Shown in pieces: positions 41,685 to 53,590 of a stretch of DNA of 64,000 nucleotides. The position numbers were made by a program, and so were the translations under genes. The stretch's first letter is position 1. Every line of letters begins with the position of its first letter. This stretch comes from Sceloporus undulatus (taxonomy: Eukaryota; Chordata; Lepidosauria; Squamata; Phrynosomatidae): assembly GCF_019175285.1 (NCBI RefSeq), contig NC_056527.1, positions 53,491,486 through 53,555,485 on the forward strand, in the 5' to 3' direction. The notes below the pieces were generated by a model. It searched no databases, was not told the origin of the DNA, and worked only from the letters and a program-made list of their open reading frames with translations.

Positions 41685-44600
41685 GTGAGTTTCATTTGCT
41701 ATACGTAGCAGCAGAAGGCAAGGGTGCTTCCAGGGGAGGGCTTTATTGAATGTGACAAATAACAATGGTCCAAAACACACTGCAGAATAAATCCAGTTTG
41801 AAATCACTTTAGCTGCCCTGGCTCAATGCTAGGGAATCCTGTGAATTGTAGTTTGTGGCACCAGAGCTGTCTGACAGAGAAGGCTAAATGTCTCACAAAA
41901 CTACAGTTCTCAGGATTCCCTAGCATTGAGGCTGGGCTGTTATAGCGGTTTCAAACTGGATTGTTTCTGCAGTGTGTTTTGGATTAAAGCTACTCATAGT
42001 GTACTGTTTTAGAGGTGATGGTGTCACTAGTATAATTACAGTTAGCCCTTTCATACACACAGATTTTTTTAATACATGATTCAAGCATACACGGTTTGAA
42101 CATGTTCAAAAAAGTATAAATTTCAAATATCAAATCTTGATTTTCCATTTTTATATAGGACAACATTTTACTATATCATTATATTTAATGGGACTTGAGC
42201 ATGTCCTATGTCCAAGAACATGGAGGGCTCAGTGGTTCCTACCTCAGTGTAGAAACACTCCCAGTTAGACCCACTATAGAAGTGTTTCTTTGAGCTGGAA
42301 GACTAGGGAATCTTAGTTTTGGCCTGAGTTATGTAACATCTTACATAATTATGTATGAATATGATGGGCTTTAGGCAAAAGACATGCATCTCACTTACCA
42401 CATGATGCTGCAGTTGCAGTTTCCAGGAAGAGATGAGATGTTGCAACCCTTAATATATTTTTAAGGCTGTTAGTCAGTAGCTTGTGTGGAAGATGTGTCA
42501 TAAAGGAGCTGTCGTATTTGGAGGAAGTTGCTTGTTGTAATGTTTACTTGAATGCTTAGTTTAGCACTTTGGAGGACACAACAGCTTAGGTTCTTAGGGA
42601 GTATTTCTGCTTTCTCAACCTAATCTCTTGCAGATGTTTCACTGCAACTATCATCATCCCCACGCAGCACAGCCAAGGCAAGAATTGTTGTAGCCCAACC
42701 ACAACTGTAAGGCACAAGGTTACAGATAGCTAATTTTGAAACAAAATTATACATCATACTTTGGATATACTTGGTTCATTTTTGTACCACCGCACAAAAG
42801 CCATTGCAGCTCTACAATTGTTGCAGGATAAATCAGTTTTAGAAATTATTCCGCTATTAGCAGGATGCTTCAGGTGCTTCCAGTATAAGCTAATTAATGG
42901 TGGTGGAAGTATATGATATTAAAACCAAGTTAGTGAATGATAAAGTCTCCAAAATGGACCACTAGAGGCCCCATAAAACCCACCCTGTGCTTTCTTAGTG
43001 GAAAAGGCAATATAGGGATATAAATAAATGATCAAAGTGAGTTAGGCGCCAGCCAGCAAAGCTTGGCTTAACATTCCCCCCCACCCCAACACACAATTTT
43101 GATCCCCTCTGTTCTTGTTTCCCTAACAGTGAACCTAGTCCCAATCCAGAGGTGGATAAGGAAGTGTTCTCTTGTATGAATTCAGTTTTTCTTCATATTA
43201 TGAAAGACGCTGGTTGCATTACAAAACTGTAGCATTTGAACTCTATTATTAATAGTAAAGAGCAGTGAACTGGTAACTGTGGATCGGCCATCTTGAATTA
43301 TGGAGCAGAAGGATATGAAATTGGGGTTTCAGCTAGTTTAGCCATCTTTTAAAAAGAAATAAACATTGGTACTGCAAATGTAACACTGCCTCCCTCCTTA
43401 TGAGATACAAATCTGGCTTGAATTCTTTGCCTGGTATTTTAATTTCTAGAAAGTTTTTAGTATGTCTGACACTCCTCCCACACCAAGCCTAACTTCCTTT
43501 AAATATTGCCTCTAATGGGTTCAGCAACTGAAAGCATCATATGGCACAAAATCACAGTGGATATTTCTTTCTGTTCGTAAATCACTGCACTGAAATTTGA
43601 GTCACTTTGGAACTTCAACCTGAAAAGATTGTTAGTGTTTCATGACAGAAGACACTTTGCAAGGATGTAACAGATGTGGTTGTTTTTCTACCATACAGTT
43701 TGAAGATCAGAAGCTGACGATTCTTGAAGCAGGCTGTGGTGTTGGGAACTGTTTGTTTCCACTTTTAGAAGAGGATTTGAATATCTTTGCTTATGCCTGT
43801 GATTTCTCTCCCCGAGCAGTGGAATATGTAAAGGTTGGTGAGATAATTAATGTGTGGGCATTTGTCTACAGCACAAGTAGGGCTAAGGCAGTGGTGGTGA
43901 ACCTATGGCATGGGTACCAGAGTGGGCACTCAGAGTCCTCTCTGTGGGCACGCGTTCCGTCGCCCCAGCACAGAATTCTCCAGAGTTAGTACCTAGAAAG
44001 CCAGAGGAATGCAGCACTTGGCAATAAATAAGTGGGTTTTGGGTTGCAGTTTGGGCAATCAGTCTGTAAAAGATTTACCATCACTGGACTAAGGTGTGGA
44101 CAGGATGTGTGTGAACAGACATAGTCCACTCCTCAGTGCTCTCACACTGTGGCTGTTTCATAGATGTGCACATGTTGAGTGACCCGCATAGAGCAGAGAT
44201 GGTTACTTTGTTGTGCTCTAGATATTGTAGGGACTTCAGTTCCTAGGAATATAAATTTTCATAAATGTTGTTCTCACAGGCAAGGGTTAACAATTTTACC
44301 ATTGTTTTTTGTGGGTTTTTCGGGCTATGTGGCCATATTCTAGAAGAGTTTCTCCCTGACATTTTGCCAGCATCTGTGGCTGACATCTTCAGAGAATGCT
44401 TGCCTGGAAACATAGATGGCTGGAAAGTGGGTTGCATTCAGAGGTGCATCAACATCAAGTGAAGGGATCTTTCAATTGGTGGAAGGAACTAAGATCTGGC
44501 TCCCTGCTAGAAGAAGGGGACAGATTAGAAATTTTAATTACGTCTTCCTTCATCTTCAGTCTTGCCAGTGGCACTTCACACCATCTTATGGAAGCTATCA

Positions 44601-45178
44601 TAACCCTTAAGAAAATGTTTTCATATGCATGGGGGCACACAGACTGAGGGGGAAATTAGCTAAAATTGCCACTTCATCTGCATTCTGTGGCAGCATTACA
44701 GAGTAAATGGAATAGAGGATTGGATTCCATCTGATCAAACAAAGACTTTTCTGTGGATAACTAAATAAATCAAAAGGATGGCAAAAAGAAAATCAGAATG
44801 TTTGGCTGAAAATGTCTCTCATCTAAAGCAAATATTTTCATTCCATAGCAAAATCCCTTGTATGATACCCAGAGATGCAAAGTATTCCAGTGTGATCTTA
44901 CCAAAGATGACCTTCTGGAAAATGTGCCACCAGACTCTGTAGACATTGTAACATTAATATTTGTTCTTTCTACTATTCATCCGGAGAAGATGCATTTAGT
45001 TTTGCGCAATATTTATAAGGTAAGTCTTAAATAACAATAAAAATATAGTCCTAAGGAATAATAGAAAAGTTTTTTTAAAACTGACAAAGAAATAAGAACA
45101 ATGTTATCAGCATTCAACAAGTTTGTAAAACAGCCTTTAATCCCCAAAGTTAAAAAAAAGAGAAACAAGCATCTGTTG

Positions 45179-45229
<51 letters not shown>

Positions 45230-48048
45230 CAGAGCCTCCATGATATAAAATGTTCTAATTTTTTTATTTGGTACTTGCTTTTGTTCTGTAAAACCCAGTT
45301 CACTTACATAATATATTTGTCTGTCAGGTGTTAAAACCAGGCAAATGTGTCCTGTTTAGAGATTATGGTCTCTATGATCACGCAATGCTGAGATTTAAGT
45401 CTGCTAACAAGCTTAGTGAAAATTTTTATGTAAGACAAGATGGAACCAGATCATACTTCTTCTCAGATGGTGAGTTCAGCGCCTCTTACTTTGTTTATAC
45501 TTTATTTCTTTGCTATGATTTGTCTTGTGGTTTTTTTGCAAAGAGTAAATCACTGAATTCAGCTGTCAGTTGTTTAATGTTGGGTGAAGTCCAGCACTCC
45601 CTGGGTCCGTACCTAATATCCTCAAATGGGTCCATGAGGGTCTTCTGATTCCCAATTCTTCCTTATACCTAACCTTGGTGATCTTCCTAGCAGTTTTTCA
45701 GAAAGCTCTTCCAGATTTACATGCAATTTTTAAACTTCAAGAATCATAGCAGCAGTGGCTTAGCTCTCCCTTCTTTCCTACCTCAGCAATTTTAGTATCA
45801 ATGCCTCAGAGAACCTTCTTCAGTCTTCTAGCATTTAAATTCCTGTTATGGTAGGTTCCCATTTTGTTTTTCTAAGAAGCATTCTGTTTGGAATATTTAA
45901 AACTGACTACTGTAACGTGAGTGACAACAAGTGTTCTCAAATTCTGAAATGTCGGCTACCACGTGTCACTAAATTATGGCAACTTCTTTTGGTTCAAAAA
46001 CCCTTTCCTTTTGAAATTTGTAATTGAAACGAGTCATTTGAACTTGTACAACCACCAAAGATACTGTCAGATTTTGAGCTCTCTACTACAATTTTTCTGA
46101 TGAATTATGGCAGCCCCCATAATTTTTTGCTTTCAGGAAGCCCCGCCATTTAGAATTTTAATTTTTTTGACTTGAAAAAGCCACTGCAACTTGGATGCGT
46201 ATTTAAAAAATATGTGTCATATTTTGAGATGTCCACCATGATTTCCTGATTAGTTATGCGTAGTTCCACTTTTGCTTCTTACCTCTTGTTTGCAATAGCA
46301 ACTTGAATTTGAGCACTGCAACTTGGCTGACAGTCAGAATGTCTAACATTTCTGAGGCATCTACCACAATGTTCTGAGGATTTATGGCTACCAGAGATGG
46401 ACAGACATTTTTTAATGTATTGTATTATAAATTTGTATTCTGCCCTGACAAATTAGTCCAAATTTCTATTGAATCCAGCAATGTGCTTCCCAGACAAGTT
46501 TTCCAGGTACAATTGGGAAGTCAACAACTGAAGCCCATATGTAAATAAGTATCAGGAATGGGATTGCAGGGTACAAGGTCCAACAGTTCTTGTAGAATTT
46601 CTGTTTATATACCAAAAGCCTCAAATTAAAGTCTTACTGAGGTTAAGGAGATGTTCCTAATAATAACCTAATAACTTTATTATTACGGCCATTTGGCCAG
46701 CACAAAGGAGATGGTCCTACAGTTCTGGGGAGGCCATTTACCAAATTTGGATCCCTTTTGTGTTTATGTAAAGTTACATAAAGAAGCAGAGAAAAGCAAT
46801 ATTAACTATGAAATGTGTAAACCACTCAGCAAATAAAATGTAGAGTCTGATAGCTAAAAAATGTCCACAGCCTTTTTCTTTGGTTTGGTGCTAGAGGTAG
46901 CCCCACATATGTACTCAGGAAGGCAGAGAAGCATGTGGCCTAGTTCTGTGCACAAAATAGTCTCTTGGTAAGTTCTGCCCTCAATTCTTCTCTGCCTTTA
47001 TTCAGGAGCAGTCACAGGAACACTATCTGCTACATCTTCATAGATCTGTTCCTTTTTTCCCCCTTCTTTCTAAGGTATACATATTCTCTTTTCTTAATTT
47101 ATCCCCTTCGTTTCTCATTCTCTCTCCAGAATGTTCTGTGGGGCACTGACTTACACTGACATTGTTTTCTACAAACAGTGCCTATATCAGAAATATGTCA
47201 TGTATCACATGGTCATCGCTAAACATCTTTAGGAAGCATTGTAAACTGGACATCGATGTGTCTACAGAGTCCATCTTTTCAATTTGGTGGCTACAGCCTC
47301 CATCTCAATATAGCTGACCATCCCACACACAGCCATACATAGCTTTGATACGTCCTATTTGTCATACTTTCCCCATCAAAACAAAACAAAACATTGATTA
47401 CTCACCCTGAAAGTTGCTGCCAGTGTGGTGAGCAGAGTTTTCCAGAGACCACTCCTGAAAAGCATCCTGTAGCTGTACTCACTTTTCCCCATTCTTAGCT
47501 TAGAGCCCAATATCTGCTTTACAGCTTTTCAGCAATGGTTTCCAATCCGCTACTATTCGTGTGGCAAATTTGAGAAGTAGGAGCAGCCTACCAAGAGAGG
47601 GTTTAGTTCGGGGAAGAAAAAAATGTTTTTCTACTCTCCTGAGGAATTGGGAAGAAATGTTCCATGTTGGAAAGCTGAGTAAACCAAACCAGAAAAAAAC
47701 TCCACAGCAAGCAACTGAACTTATCTTCTTTTAGAATTTTGAATTACTATTTTGCTTTTGATTACTTGCTGCAAAACCATTTGCATTTTTTACAGACTTC
47801 CGTCTCTGATATTAAAATGCAAAAACTTTGAGATGTTTCATTTGAGAAGAACCTGGTTATTACATTTACTGTTTTTTTTCCTTTCTTTCTTCCCTTCAGA
47901 CTTCTTGGCAGAACTTTTCCTATCTGTGGGGTATGAGCAAGTGGTGAATGAATATGTGCTGCGAGAAACTGTGAACAAGAAGGAAGGCCTCTGCGTGCCA
48001 AGGGTTTTTCTCCAAAGTAAATTTCTAAAGCCTCAAAGGGAAACATGA
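41385..48048 (+). CDS. METTL6: METTL6, tRNA(Ser) N3-methylcytidine methyltransferase, whole coding span (five exons)
   Basis: Five plus-strand exons join in phase (300+135+171+142+149 bp) to encode about 298 residues; human METTL6 has 284. METTL6 is a class I SAM-dependent methyltransferase that makes m3C at position 32 of serine tRNAs, working with seryl-tRNA synthetase. Visible parts: a conserved N-terminal segment ([20 protein letters not shown], about residues 53-72), [13 protein letters not shown] motif [10 protein letters not shown] (residues 109-117), the acidic-loop region [12 protein letters not shown], and a C-terminal block [20 protein letters not shown]. All junctions are GT-AG. 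No lesion was seen. A noncoding first exon probably lies in the promoter shared with EAF1. Confidence 0.95.
41770..41982. mobile_element. palindromic MITE family P in METTL6 intron 1
   Basis: Ends CCAAAACACACTGCAG and TTCTGCAGTGTGTTTTGG are exact inverted repeats over 15-16 bases. The arms CTGGCTCAATGCTAGGGAAT and ATTCCCTAGCATTGAG pair. It starts 85 bp after the donor of METTL6 coding exon 1. Confidence 0.85.
42039..42240 (+). mobile_element. Tigger-type MITE, 3' end eroded
   Basis: Starts TA-CAGTTAGCCCTTTCATAC and follows the body of the element at 10586 (GATTCAAGCATACACGG, AAATCTTGATTTTCC, ACATTTTACTATATC). The right end is disrupted. METTL6 intron 1. Confidence 0.65.
43699..43833 (+). CDS. 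METTL6: METTL6 coding exon 2 (SAM motif I)
   Basis: Reads [20 protein letters not shown] then [20 protein letters not shown] and VEYVK. It carries the glycine-rich SAM-binding motif. Acceptor ACCATACAG, donor GTTGGT. Confidence 0.96.
43889..44086. mobile_element. hAT MITE in METTL6 intron 2
   Basis: Starts CAGTGGTGGTGAACCTATGG and ends TTTACCATCACTG, inverted ends of a known amniote hAT MITE type. It is flanked by GGCTAAGG and GACTAAGG (seven of eight bases equal). It lies 55 bp after the donor of coding exon 2. Confidence 0.75.
44303..44420 (-). mobile_element. hammerhead-like repeat, copy in METTL6 intron 2 (antisense)
   Basis: On the minus strand the repeat reads CTCTGAAGATGTCAGCC, GATGCTGGCAAAATGTCAGG, ACTCTTCTAGAATATGGCC and ATAGCCCGAAAAACCCAC. 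The order and phrases equal the other copies at 53133 and 62637. I suspect a Penelope-like element terminus because of the hammerhead-like core, but no reverse transcriptase is present to confirm it. Confidence 0.5.
44849..45019 (+). CDS. METTL6: METTL6 coding exon 3
   Basis: Reads [20 protein letters not shown] then [20 protein letters not shown] and [17 protein letters not shown]. It includes the DLTKDDL motif that ends the SAM pocket. Acceptor TTCCATAG, donor GTAAGT. Confidence 0.96.
45181..45224. repeat. (TA)n microsatellite in METTL6 intron 3
   Basis: About 20 uninterrupted TA units, 160 bp after the donor of coding exon 3. Confidence 0.95.
45328..45469 (+). CDS. METTL6: METTL6 coding exon 4
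   Basis: Reads [20 protein letters not shown] then [20 protein letters not shown] and RSYFFSD, highly conserved with human. Acceptor CTGTCAG, donor GTGAGT after the first base of the next codon. Confidence 0.96.
45935..46395. repeat. degenerate tandem repeat, about 125-150 bp period, in METTL6 intron 4
   Basis: Four diverged units start near 45937, 46067, 46217 and 46342. Each holds a TCARATTYTGARRT-like phrase, then CTACYAC or CACCATG, then ATTATGGC or TTTATGGC. Between them recur TTTTTGCTT and CACTGCAACTTGG. The units are old and differ by small gaps. Confidence 0.55.
46400..47899. other. METTL6 intron 4, no further feature recognised
   Basis: Single-copy-looking intronic DNA between the degenerate tandem repeat and coding exon 5. 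Confidence 0.4.
47900..48048 (+). CDS. METTL6: METTL6 coding exon 5 and stop
   Basis: Reads (D)[19 protein letters not shown] then [20 protein letters not shown] and KFLKPQRET before TGA. Acceptor TTCCCTTCAG. The tail after KFLKP is shorter than in human. A variant poly(A) signal ATTAAA lies at 48088-48093. Confidence 0.95.
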
Positions 48049-48394
48049 TTTTTGATGCATTGTTGTCGTTGGTGGGGACATTTGGACATTAAAGAAAGGT
48101 TTTGTATTATGAAAATGAGCCTGACCTTCTACAGACTCACAAAGTGTCTGCTCCTCCCGGGTTCTGCCATGGGGAGAAGGATCAGAAGTTTTTTCTCCTG
48201 TTTCAGGTTAACTACTCCTGTTGTTTGAACCCTAGTCTTAATGGACACCAGAGTAGCTTCATAAACAATGGTTTCAATTTGTAACCTTTCTGCTAAATGT
48301 AGGTGACATTATCTGTATTTGGATGACAGAGCAAGTAGGAGTTGATATAAAACAGAAGCAAAAACTTCTAAATTACTGCTTACATCTAATGCAG

Positions 48395-48475
48395 GCACAC
48401 TTGAAAAAAGCTTATTTGAATCCCATTTTGGGAGAAAGGTGGGATATAAATCAAATAAATAAATAAATAAATGAG
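48395..48475 (+). mobile_element. L2-type LINE/SINE 3' tail
   Basis: CCCATTTTGGGAGAAAGGTG, GGATATAAATC and (AAAT)n form a typical L2-type tail. It supplies AATAAA hexamers 400 bp after the METTL6 stop codon. Confidence 0.6.
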
Positions 48476-49373
48476 ACAGGGAGAAGTCATGGTTTAAAAT
48501 GATCTCTGAATCAATCCAGTATATAAAAATCCATGGCATAGTAATTCCCTTGCTTGCATTATCACAGACTAGTGTAATAGAATGACTTGCTGTTCCAGCA
48601 GTAGGTAGGGATGGCCTCTTTTCAGTGTTTGGAAGGGGTTGAGTGTAATCCCCCCTCATGTCTTCCAGGATTTAAAAATGGAATGGACAAAGGGTTGATT
48701 TCCAAAAGTTGCACTGTAACTGCCATCACCTAGGGCTGATGGAATTGCTGTCCAGTACCAACTGTAGGTACGTTTAGCCCGTCCCAATTTCAAACTACTA
48801 TAGAACCTAATTTGTTATGATGACATTCTTCTTGGCATTTTATTCATTAGGTGGCGCCATATACCAAGCTTCTGTATTCTTAGTTCTATAGAGGAAAGCC
48901 AATGAAATGTTCCTGAACAATTAGAATATACTGCCCACTGTAAATTGCATAAATTGACTCCTAATTTTTAGTCTCTTTTTAGTTTATGGAAAGTGGGAGC
49001 AAAATGAATTTAGGGCAACTGTCCTTCGTTTGAGCTGTCGGGATGGGGGAAGAGCAAAAATCATTCCCACTGTATTTTTGAGCCTTCATTTATGAAGACA
49101 TTATGTCATCAGGTGGGAAAAGGAAAGTTGAAGTTTTGAAGGTAACTTCATGAGACCAGTATACACTTGGTGGAAAATAGCAAAACTCCCATGTTTCAAT
49201 GTTCCTACAGGTCAATTATTTTATATGCACAGAAGAGTTGTTTTTACAGTTGAAGAAACATTGAATCACACTTCTGATTGCCTGCATTCCAAAGTGGTAC
49301 CATCCCAGAAGCATAACGTGGAAAACTACAAGTTTTCTTACAGTTCTCCAAACTCCCTAGTGCTTTTGCAGTT

Positions 49374-49595
49374 GTTGGTATGTGCCTTCAAGTTACATTC
49401 TACTTACGGCAACCCTATCAGAGGGTTTTCTGAAAAAGATTTATTCAGAGAAATTTGTCATTGCCTTCTTTCGAGGCTAAGAAAGCGTGACTTGTCCAGA
49501 GTCAGCCAGTGTGTGTCCATGGTTGAGTGGGGATTCTTGGTCTTCCAGAGTCTTAGTCCAGCACTCAAATCACTACACCATGCTGGATCTCTCAT
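49374..49595 (-). mobile_element. Sauria SINE, antisense, near full length
   Basis: TGTGCCTTCAAGTTACATTC, CGGCAACCCTATCAGAGGG, TCATTGCCTTCTTTCGAGGC, TCTTAGTCCAGCACTCAAAT and ACTACACCATGCTGGA run in Sauria order on the minus strand. A 176-codon frame crossing it is an artefact. Confidence 0.8.
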
Positions 49596-50273
49596 TCTTT
49601 TGCTATACATTTGGATGAGTTCTTATTGGAAAAATTGGGCAGTACTTACTGGAGAAAAAGTATGCGCACTTGATCTATAGATTTGATTTGTAGAAGGCAG
49701 GGGTCTATCAAAATTTAAAGAATCACCCATCAACCATCTTTTAAATCTTTAACAGGAACCAGTTCCATTTTCTCCATAGTCTTTCTTCCTGGCTGTAGTC
49801 ATGAAAGAAATTCCAGGTCTTGGAAAAACAATGCCAGATTCCAGATTCTAGGTGTCAAAAGGCAGATGCTTTGTAATGAACACAATCCAGCCGTATAGAA
49901 TTCCGTAATTACCCATCTATAGCCAATATGTAAGTCATGAAGGCCCATTTATTTTCTGTAAAGTACTCCATTCACAGTGTTCCTCCTAAAGACAATGCTC
50001 AGACAAGCTCTCAGCAATTAGATCAAACCATAATTATAGTCATTTGGAAAATTAAATTTTCTTCTACTGAATGCTGCAGTATCCAGTCTCACTGGGACAG
50101 AAAACTCTGCTCAGTGCTTGCTGAACAACTGAGCTAGCTGTGCCCACCTGGGTACCAAATAGGTACACAATCTTCTTTGCCAATGGGAGAAAGATAGCAA
50201 ATGAATGAGGAGTGGAGATGATCTATTGAAACAAGCAGAGAGCAAGCTTGTTTTCTTCAGCTCCAGGGACTTG

Positions 50274-50490
50274 GGGTATATTTACAGAGTAGACATAATG
50301 CATTTTGACACCACTTTAACTGCCATGGCTTCAACCTGCAGAATCCCGGGACTTGTAGTTTTGCATGGCACCAGCACTCCTTGGTAGAGAAGGATAAAGA
50401 CCTTGTAAAACCACAAATCCCAGGATTCCACTGCTACAGCACTTCAAGTGGTGTCAAACTGCATTATTTCTATAGTGTAGATGCACCCTA
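50274..50490. mobile_element. palindromic MITE family P, old copy
   Basis: GGTATATTTACAGAGTAGAC...CCACTTTAACTGCCATGG pairs with AGTGGTGTCAAACTGC...CTATAGTGTAGATGCACCC. Middle arms GGGACTTGTAG and ACAAATCCCAG also pair. Confidence 0.7.
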
Positions 50491-50514
50491 GGACATGTAA
50501 ATTCAAACTACAGG

Positions 50515-50745
50515 AAAAGAGATTCCACCTAAACATTAGGAACAACCTCCTGACTGTAAGAGCTGTTTAACAGTGAACTATGCTGGCTCTGAGTGAGGTG
50601 GAGTCTCCTTTTTTGTAGGTTTTTCAACAGAGGTTGGATGGCTATCTATCGCGAATGCTTGATTGTATATTTCTGCAGGGCATAGAGTTGGACTGGATGG
50701 TCCTTGTAGTCTCTTCCAACTCATAGTCCTGCAGTACATACTATA
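50515..50745 (+). mobile_element. CR1 LINE 3' end
   Basis: GAGATTCCACCTAAACATTA, GGAACAACCTCCTGACTGTA, AGAGCTGTTTAACAGTG, GGTTGGATGGCTATCT and GGACTGGATGGTCCTTG follow the CR1 ORF2 terminus and 3' UTR. Heavily 5'-truncated, as is usual for CR1. Confidence 0.8.
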
Positions 50746-51204
50746 AAGGATTACCCTTTGTCTCCCAAAGATATAGAAGGTATTGGGCTACAAAATTAAA
50801 GAAAACAGGTTTCTATTGATGAACTGGGTGTAGCATTGGGAATTAACCTATTCAGGATGATTGAGATTGGTTTTATCTTACACTGATGCCAAGAGCAAAA
50901 TAACATCCCTCTGTCCTGAGTGGACTTGCTGACTGGCTGGTTTACATGACTTCTAAGACAAGGAAATAAGGACTGGTGAAAGGAAAATGGTACCCCTTCT
51001 GGAATTCCCCCAATATGATGACGCAAGGCGATGAAAAGAGGCAGAAGGAGCTATAGTGGAAATGGCTGGCTTAAAGAGTGTTAATATCTATAGGATGGGA
51101 TGTACCATCACTACACAATGTTAATTCCAGGCCATGTTTTTCATTGTGCACCCCAAGAAAAATTGATGTGAAATTAATGGAGGAAAATCATCAGGGGTTT
51201 AGGT

Positions 51205-51325
51205 GAGAGCTGGGAAACACTACTTTTTGGATTATATTTCTCAGACTCCTCTCCCCCGCCAACCAATGGTCATGCTAGCAAGGGGTGAGCACTACAGTCT
51301 TGAAAAATAAAGTTGAAGTAGCAGT
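51205..51325. mobile_element. hAT-like MITE relic
   Basis: GAGCTGGGAAACACTACTTT and TTGAAAAATAAAGTTG are decayed ends of the family at 9405-9500, with CCAATGGTCATGCTAG in the middle. Confidence 0.4.
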
Positions 51326-53083
51326 TTAAACCGTCCACAAGAAGGATTCTTCTGTAACTTGAATTCTAAGATTGCATCTATCTTCTCTATTGTGTCCCCA
51401 GTTGTAGATCTTCTGACTTCTTTATGATGTCTGGTAGGAGTGCCAACCACTGAATTCCATGCAGCTGAATTATTTTGTAGATAAAGTTTAAAAGGTAGCT
51501 AGTAAGTTGCCCATTGCCTGACCTTCTCTTGTGTGACCATACCCTTGACTTACAATCTTTCCATTCTCCAATGTGACTTAATTACGACATGGTTGCACAA
51601 ATAATATAGCAACTGGCTAATTACATAGCAATTCCCATTCCTGCTATTTCTTCATAAAACTATAACGGCATTCTAAAGAGCCTGGATTTAAGGGGGGGGG
51701 AAGAGAATATTTACAGCAAGGATTGGATTTCTCTTTGCTACACACTATTATATTCTTCATCTTTCGAAATGGCTGCTCACCACACTCATGTTGTTTCTTG
51801 GCTGGCAGCCAAAGTTTCATAAAGCTTTAGGATTTATTCCTTTGGGAGCTCATGCCTCTAACCACTCTGTTATCTTTGATGCAGAGGAAATGGCCTCTTT
51901 CCTCTGAAAGAGGATTACACATCATTACAGGTCTCTTCCCCACTACCACATGGCTGGGCAGTCCTTTTTAACTATCAGATTCCTCAGTAAAAATGACAAT
52001 CCTATCTTGCCTCTTACAGCCAGTGGCTCATTTTTGAGGAATGGTGTGCCCTTAAGCCCATCCTTAAGATCCCAAGCATTACTGGGTGGCAAGAGAAATG
52101 CTTTCTAGGTATGCTCATCTTCTACTCCTATAGCTGAAATCTAGGGTTCAGCCCTGCTGATCTCTTGCTCATTTTAGGCTACAATTTCTCTACTCCTGTT
52201 TCTCTTCCAGAGATAAGGGCTTTTCAAGGCTTTTTAGAAATGGTGTTGTAAGGATGCTTTTAGGCAATCTGTGGGATTAATTAAAAAGATTGCATGCTAT
52301 TCCCCCTCACATATACACACCATACACTATTCTCACAAGAATTCCTGAAAACATTGACGTGAAACGTCAACTTGTTTTGGAGATGACGTTTTAACCCGCA
52401 TCCCCCCTATGTGTGACTTCTTGTTTGTGGACTGGGTGCACTCTGTCAGAGTCTGTTTCCCACAGGACAAGCTTGCCCTGAGATGAACCTCCTCTTTTTT
52501 CTGACCTAAGGATAGCATGGCAAAGGGTCCCCCCCCCCGCATGACCCAGTGTCAGATGTTCCCCTCTGCCACATCATGCTTATGTTGTTGGGAAACTTCT
52601 GGTTTGGAGCTGGCTGGGAGTAATTCCCATTCAAATAAACCCCTTACTGCCAAGCTGGTCCCTCAGTAATGGATATTAATCATACAACAGCTTTAGAAAT
52701 GGAAAGGAATTATTTTCCTGTGTCATTCAGCCAGGGCAAGCAGGGAGAGCAGCTAGGGAAAGGCCACAAGAAGTGAAACCAAATTAAATCAGAACTGAGA
52801 AAGGATAAAACTAGGAGGGGAGCGTACTGTATTATTTTAAATATGGGTTTCCCCATGCATTTTCATTTCCCTCTTTGTATGTCACTCATATAAGAAATGT
52901 CCCTGTACTTTCTAGCCATTGTGAAGGGAAGGTACCCTTCAGGTTGGATAGATAAAAAATAAAATAAAATAACCTCAGCTTGAAAACAATGTTTTACAAA
53001 GACCGAAGGTAGTTGCAAAGCATTTCCTTTTGGGATAGTGAAGATACAGTGATGCTTTCCCTCGCAAAAGAATATAATGGCAG
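51326..53083. other. intergenic, no feature recognised
   Basis: No repeat family or gene identified. G and C homopolymer runs occur at about 51691 and 52531. Confidence 0.4.
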
Positions 53084-53132
53084 AATCACAGACCTAGAAT
53101 TGTAATGCACCACAAGGGCTACCTAGTCCATC

Positions 53133-53225
53133 TTCTCAGAAGATGCCAGCCACAGAGGGAGGTGAGCTGTCAAGAATAAATTTTTCTAGAACACAGCCTG
53201 AAAAACTCACAAAAACCTCATGAAT
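53133..53225 (+). mobile_element. hammerhead-like repeat, sense copy
   Basis: Reads CAGAAGATGCCAGCCACAGA, TCTAGAACACAGCCTG and AAAAACTCACAAAAACC, in the same order as the copies at 44303 and 62637. The 50 bp to its left (53084-53132) looks like an antisense CR1 end (AATCACAGACCTAGAATTG). Confidence 0.5.
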
Positions 53226-53469
53226 ATGAATAATTAGCAAAGGGGAAGAATGCCCCCTGCCATATTTGGATTTTCTCCTCTTCAAATGTTATCTATATAA
53301 GAAACGTACCTGTACATTCTAGCCATTTTGAAGGATTAGGCACCCCTCACATTGCTAACATGACACTGGGGGGAGGAGAGAAAATAACTCCTAAGATGTT
53401 GCTTATGGGTGGGAAAATGAACACCAAAGTGTATTACTTCTTAAAAATAACTCCCCCAAAGGCTCAAAA

Positions 53470-53590
53470 AATAGGAGGTACCAACCACCTGTGAGTATTC
53501 CTTGTCTATGAAAACCCTATGAAATTCATGAGGTCAACATAAGTTGGCAGGTGACGTAAAGGCATGCGTACACATGCAACCAAGTTCTCT
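53470..53590 (+). mobile_element. 5S-derived SINE, 3' fragment
   Basis: AACCACCTGTGAGTATTCCT, TGTCTATGAAAACCCTATGA and GTTGGCAGGTGACGTAAAGG match the body and tail of the 22193-22415 SINE. The 5S head is absent. Confidence 0.6.

Noticed and set aside
49150-49680. 176-codon plus-strand frame after METTL6
   Set aside because: Its second half is an antisense Sauria SINE and the first half has no motif.
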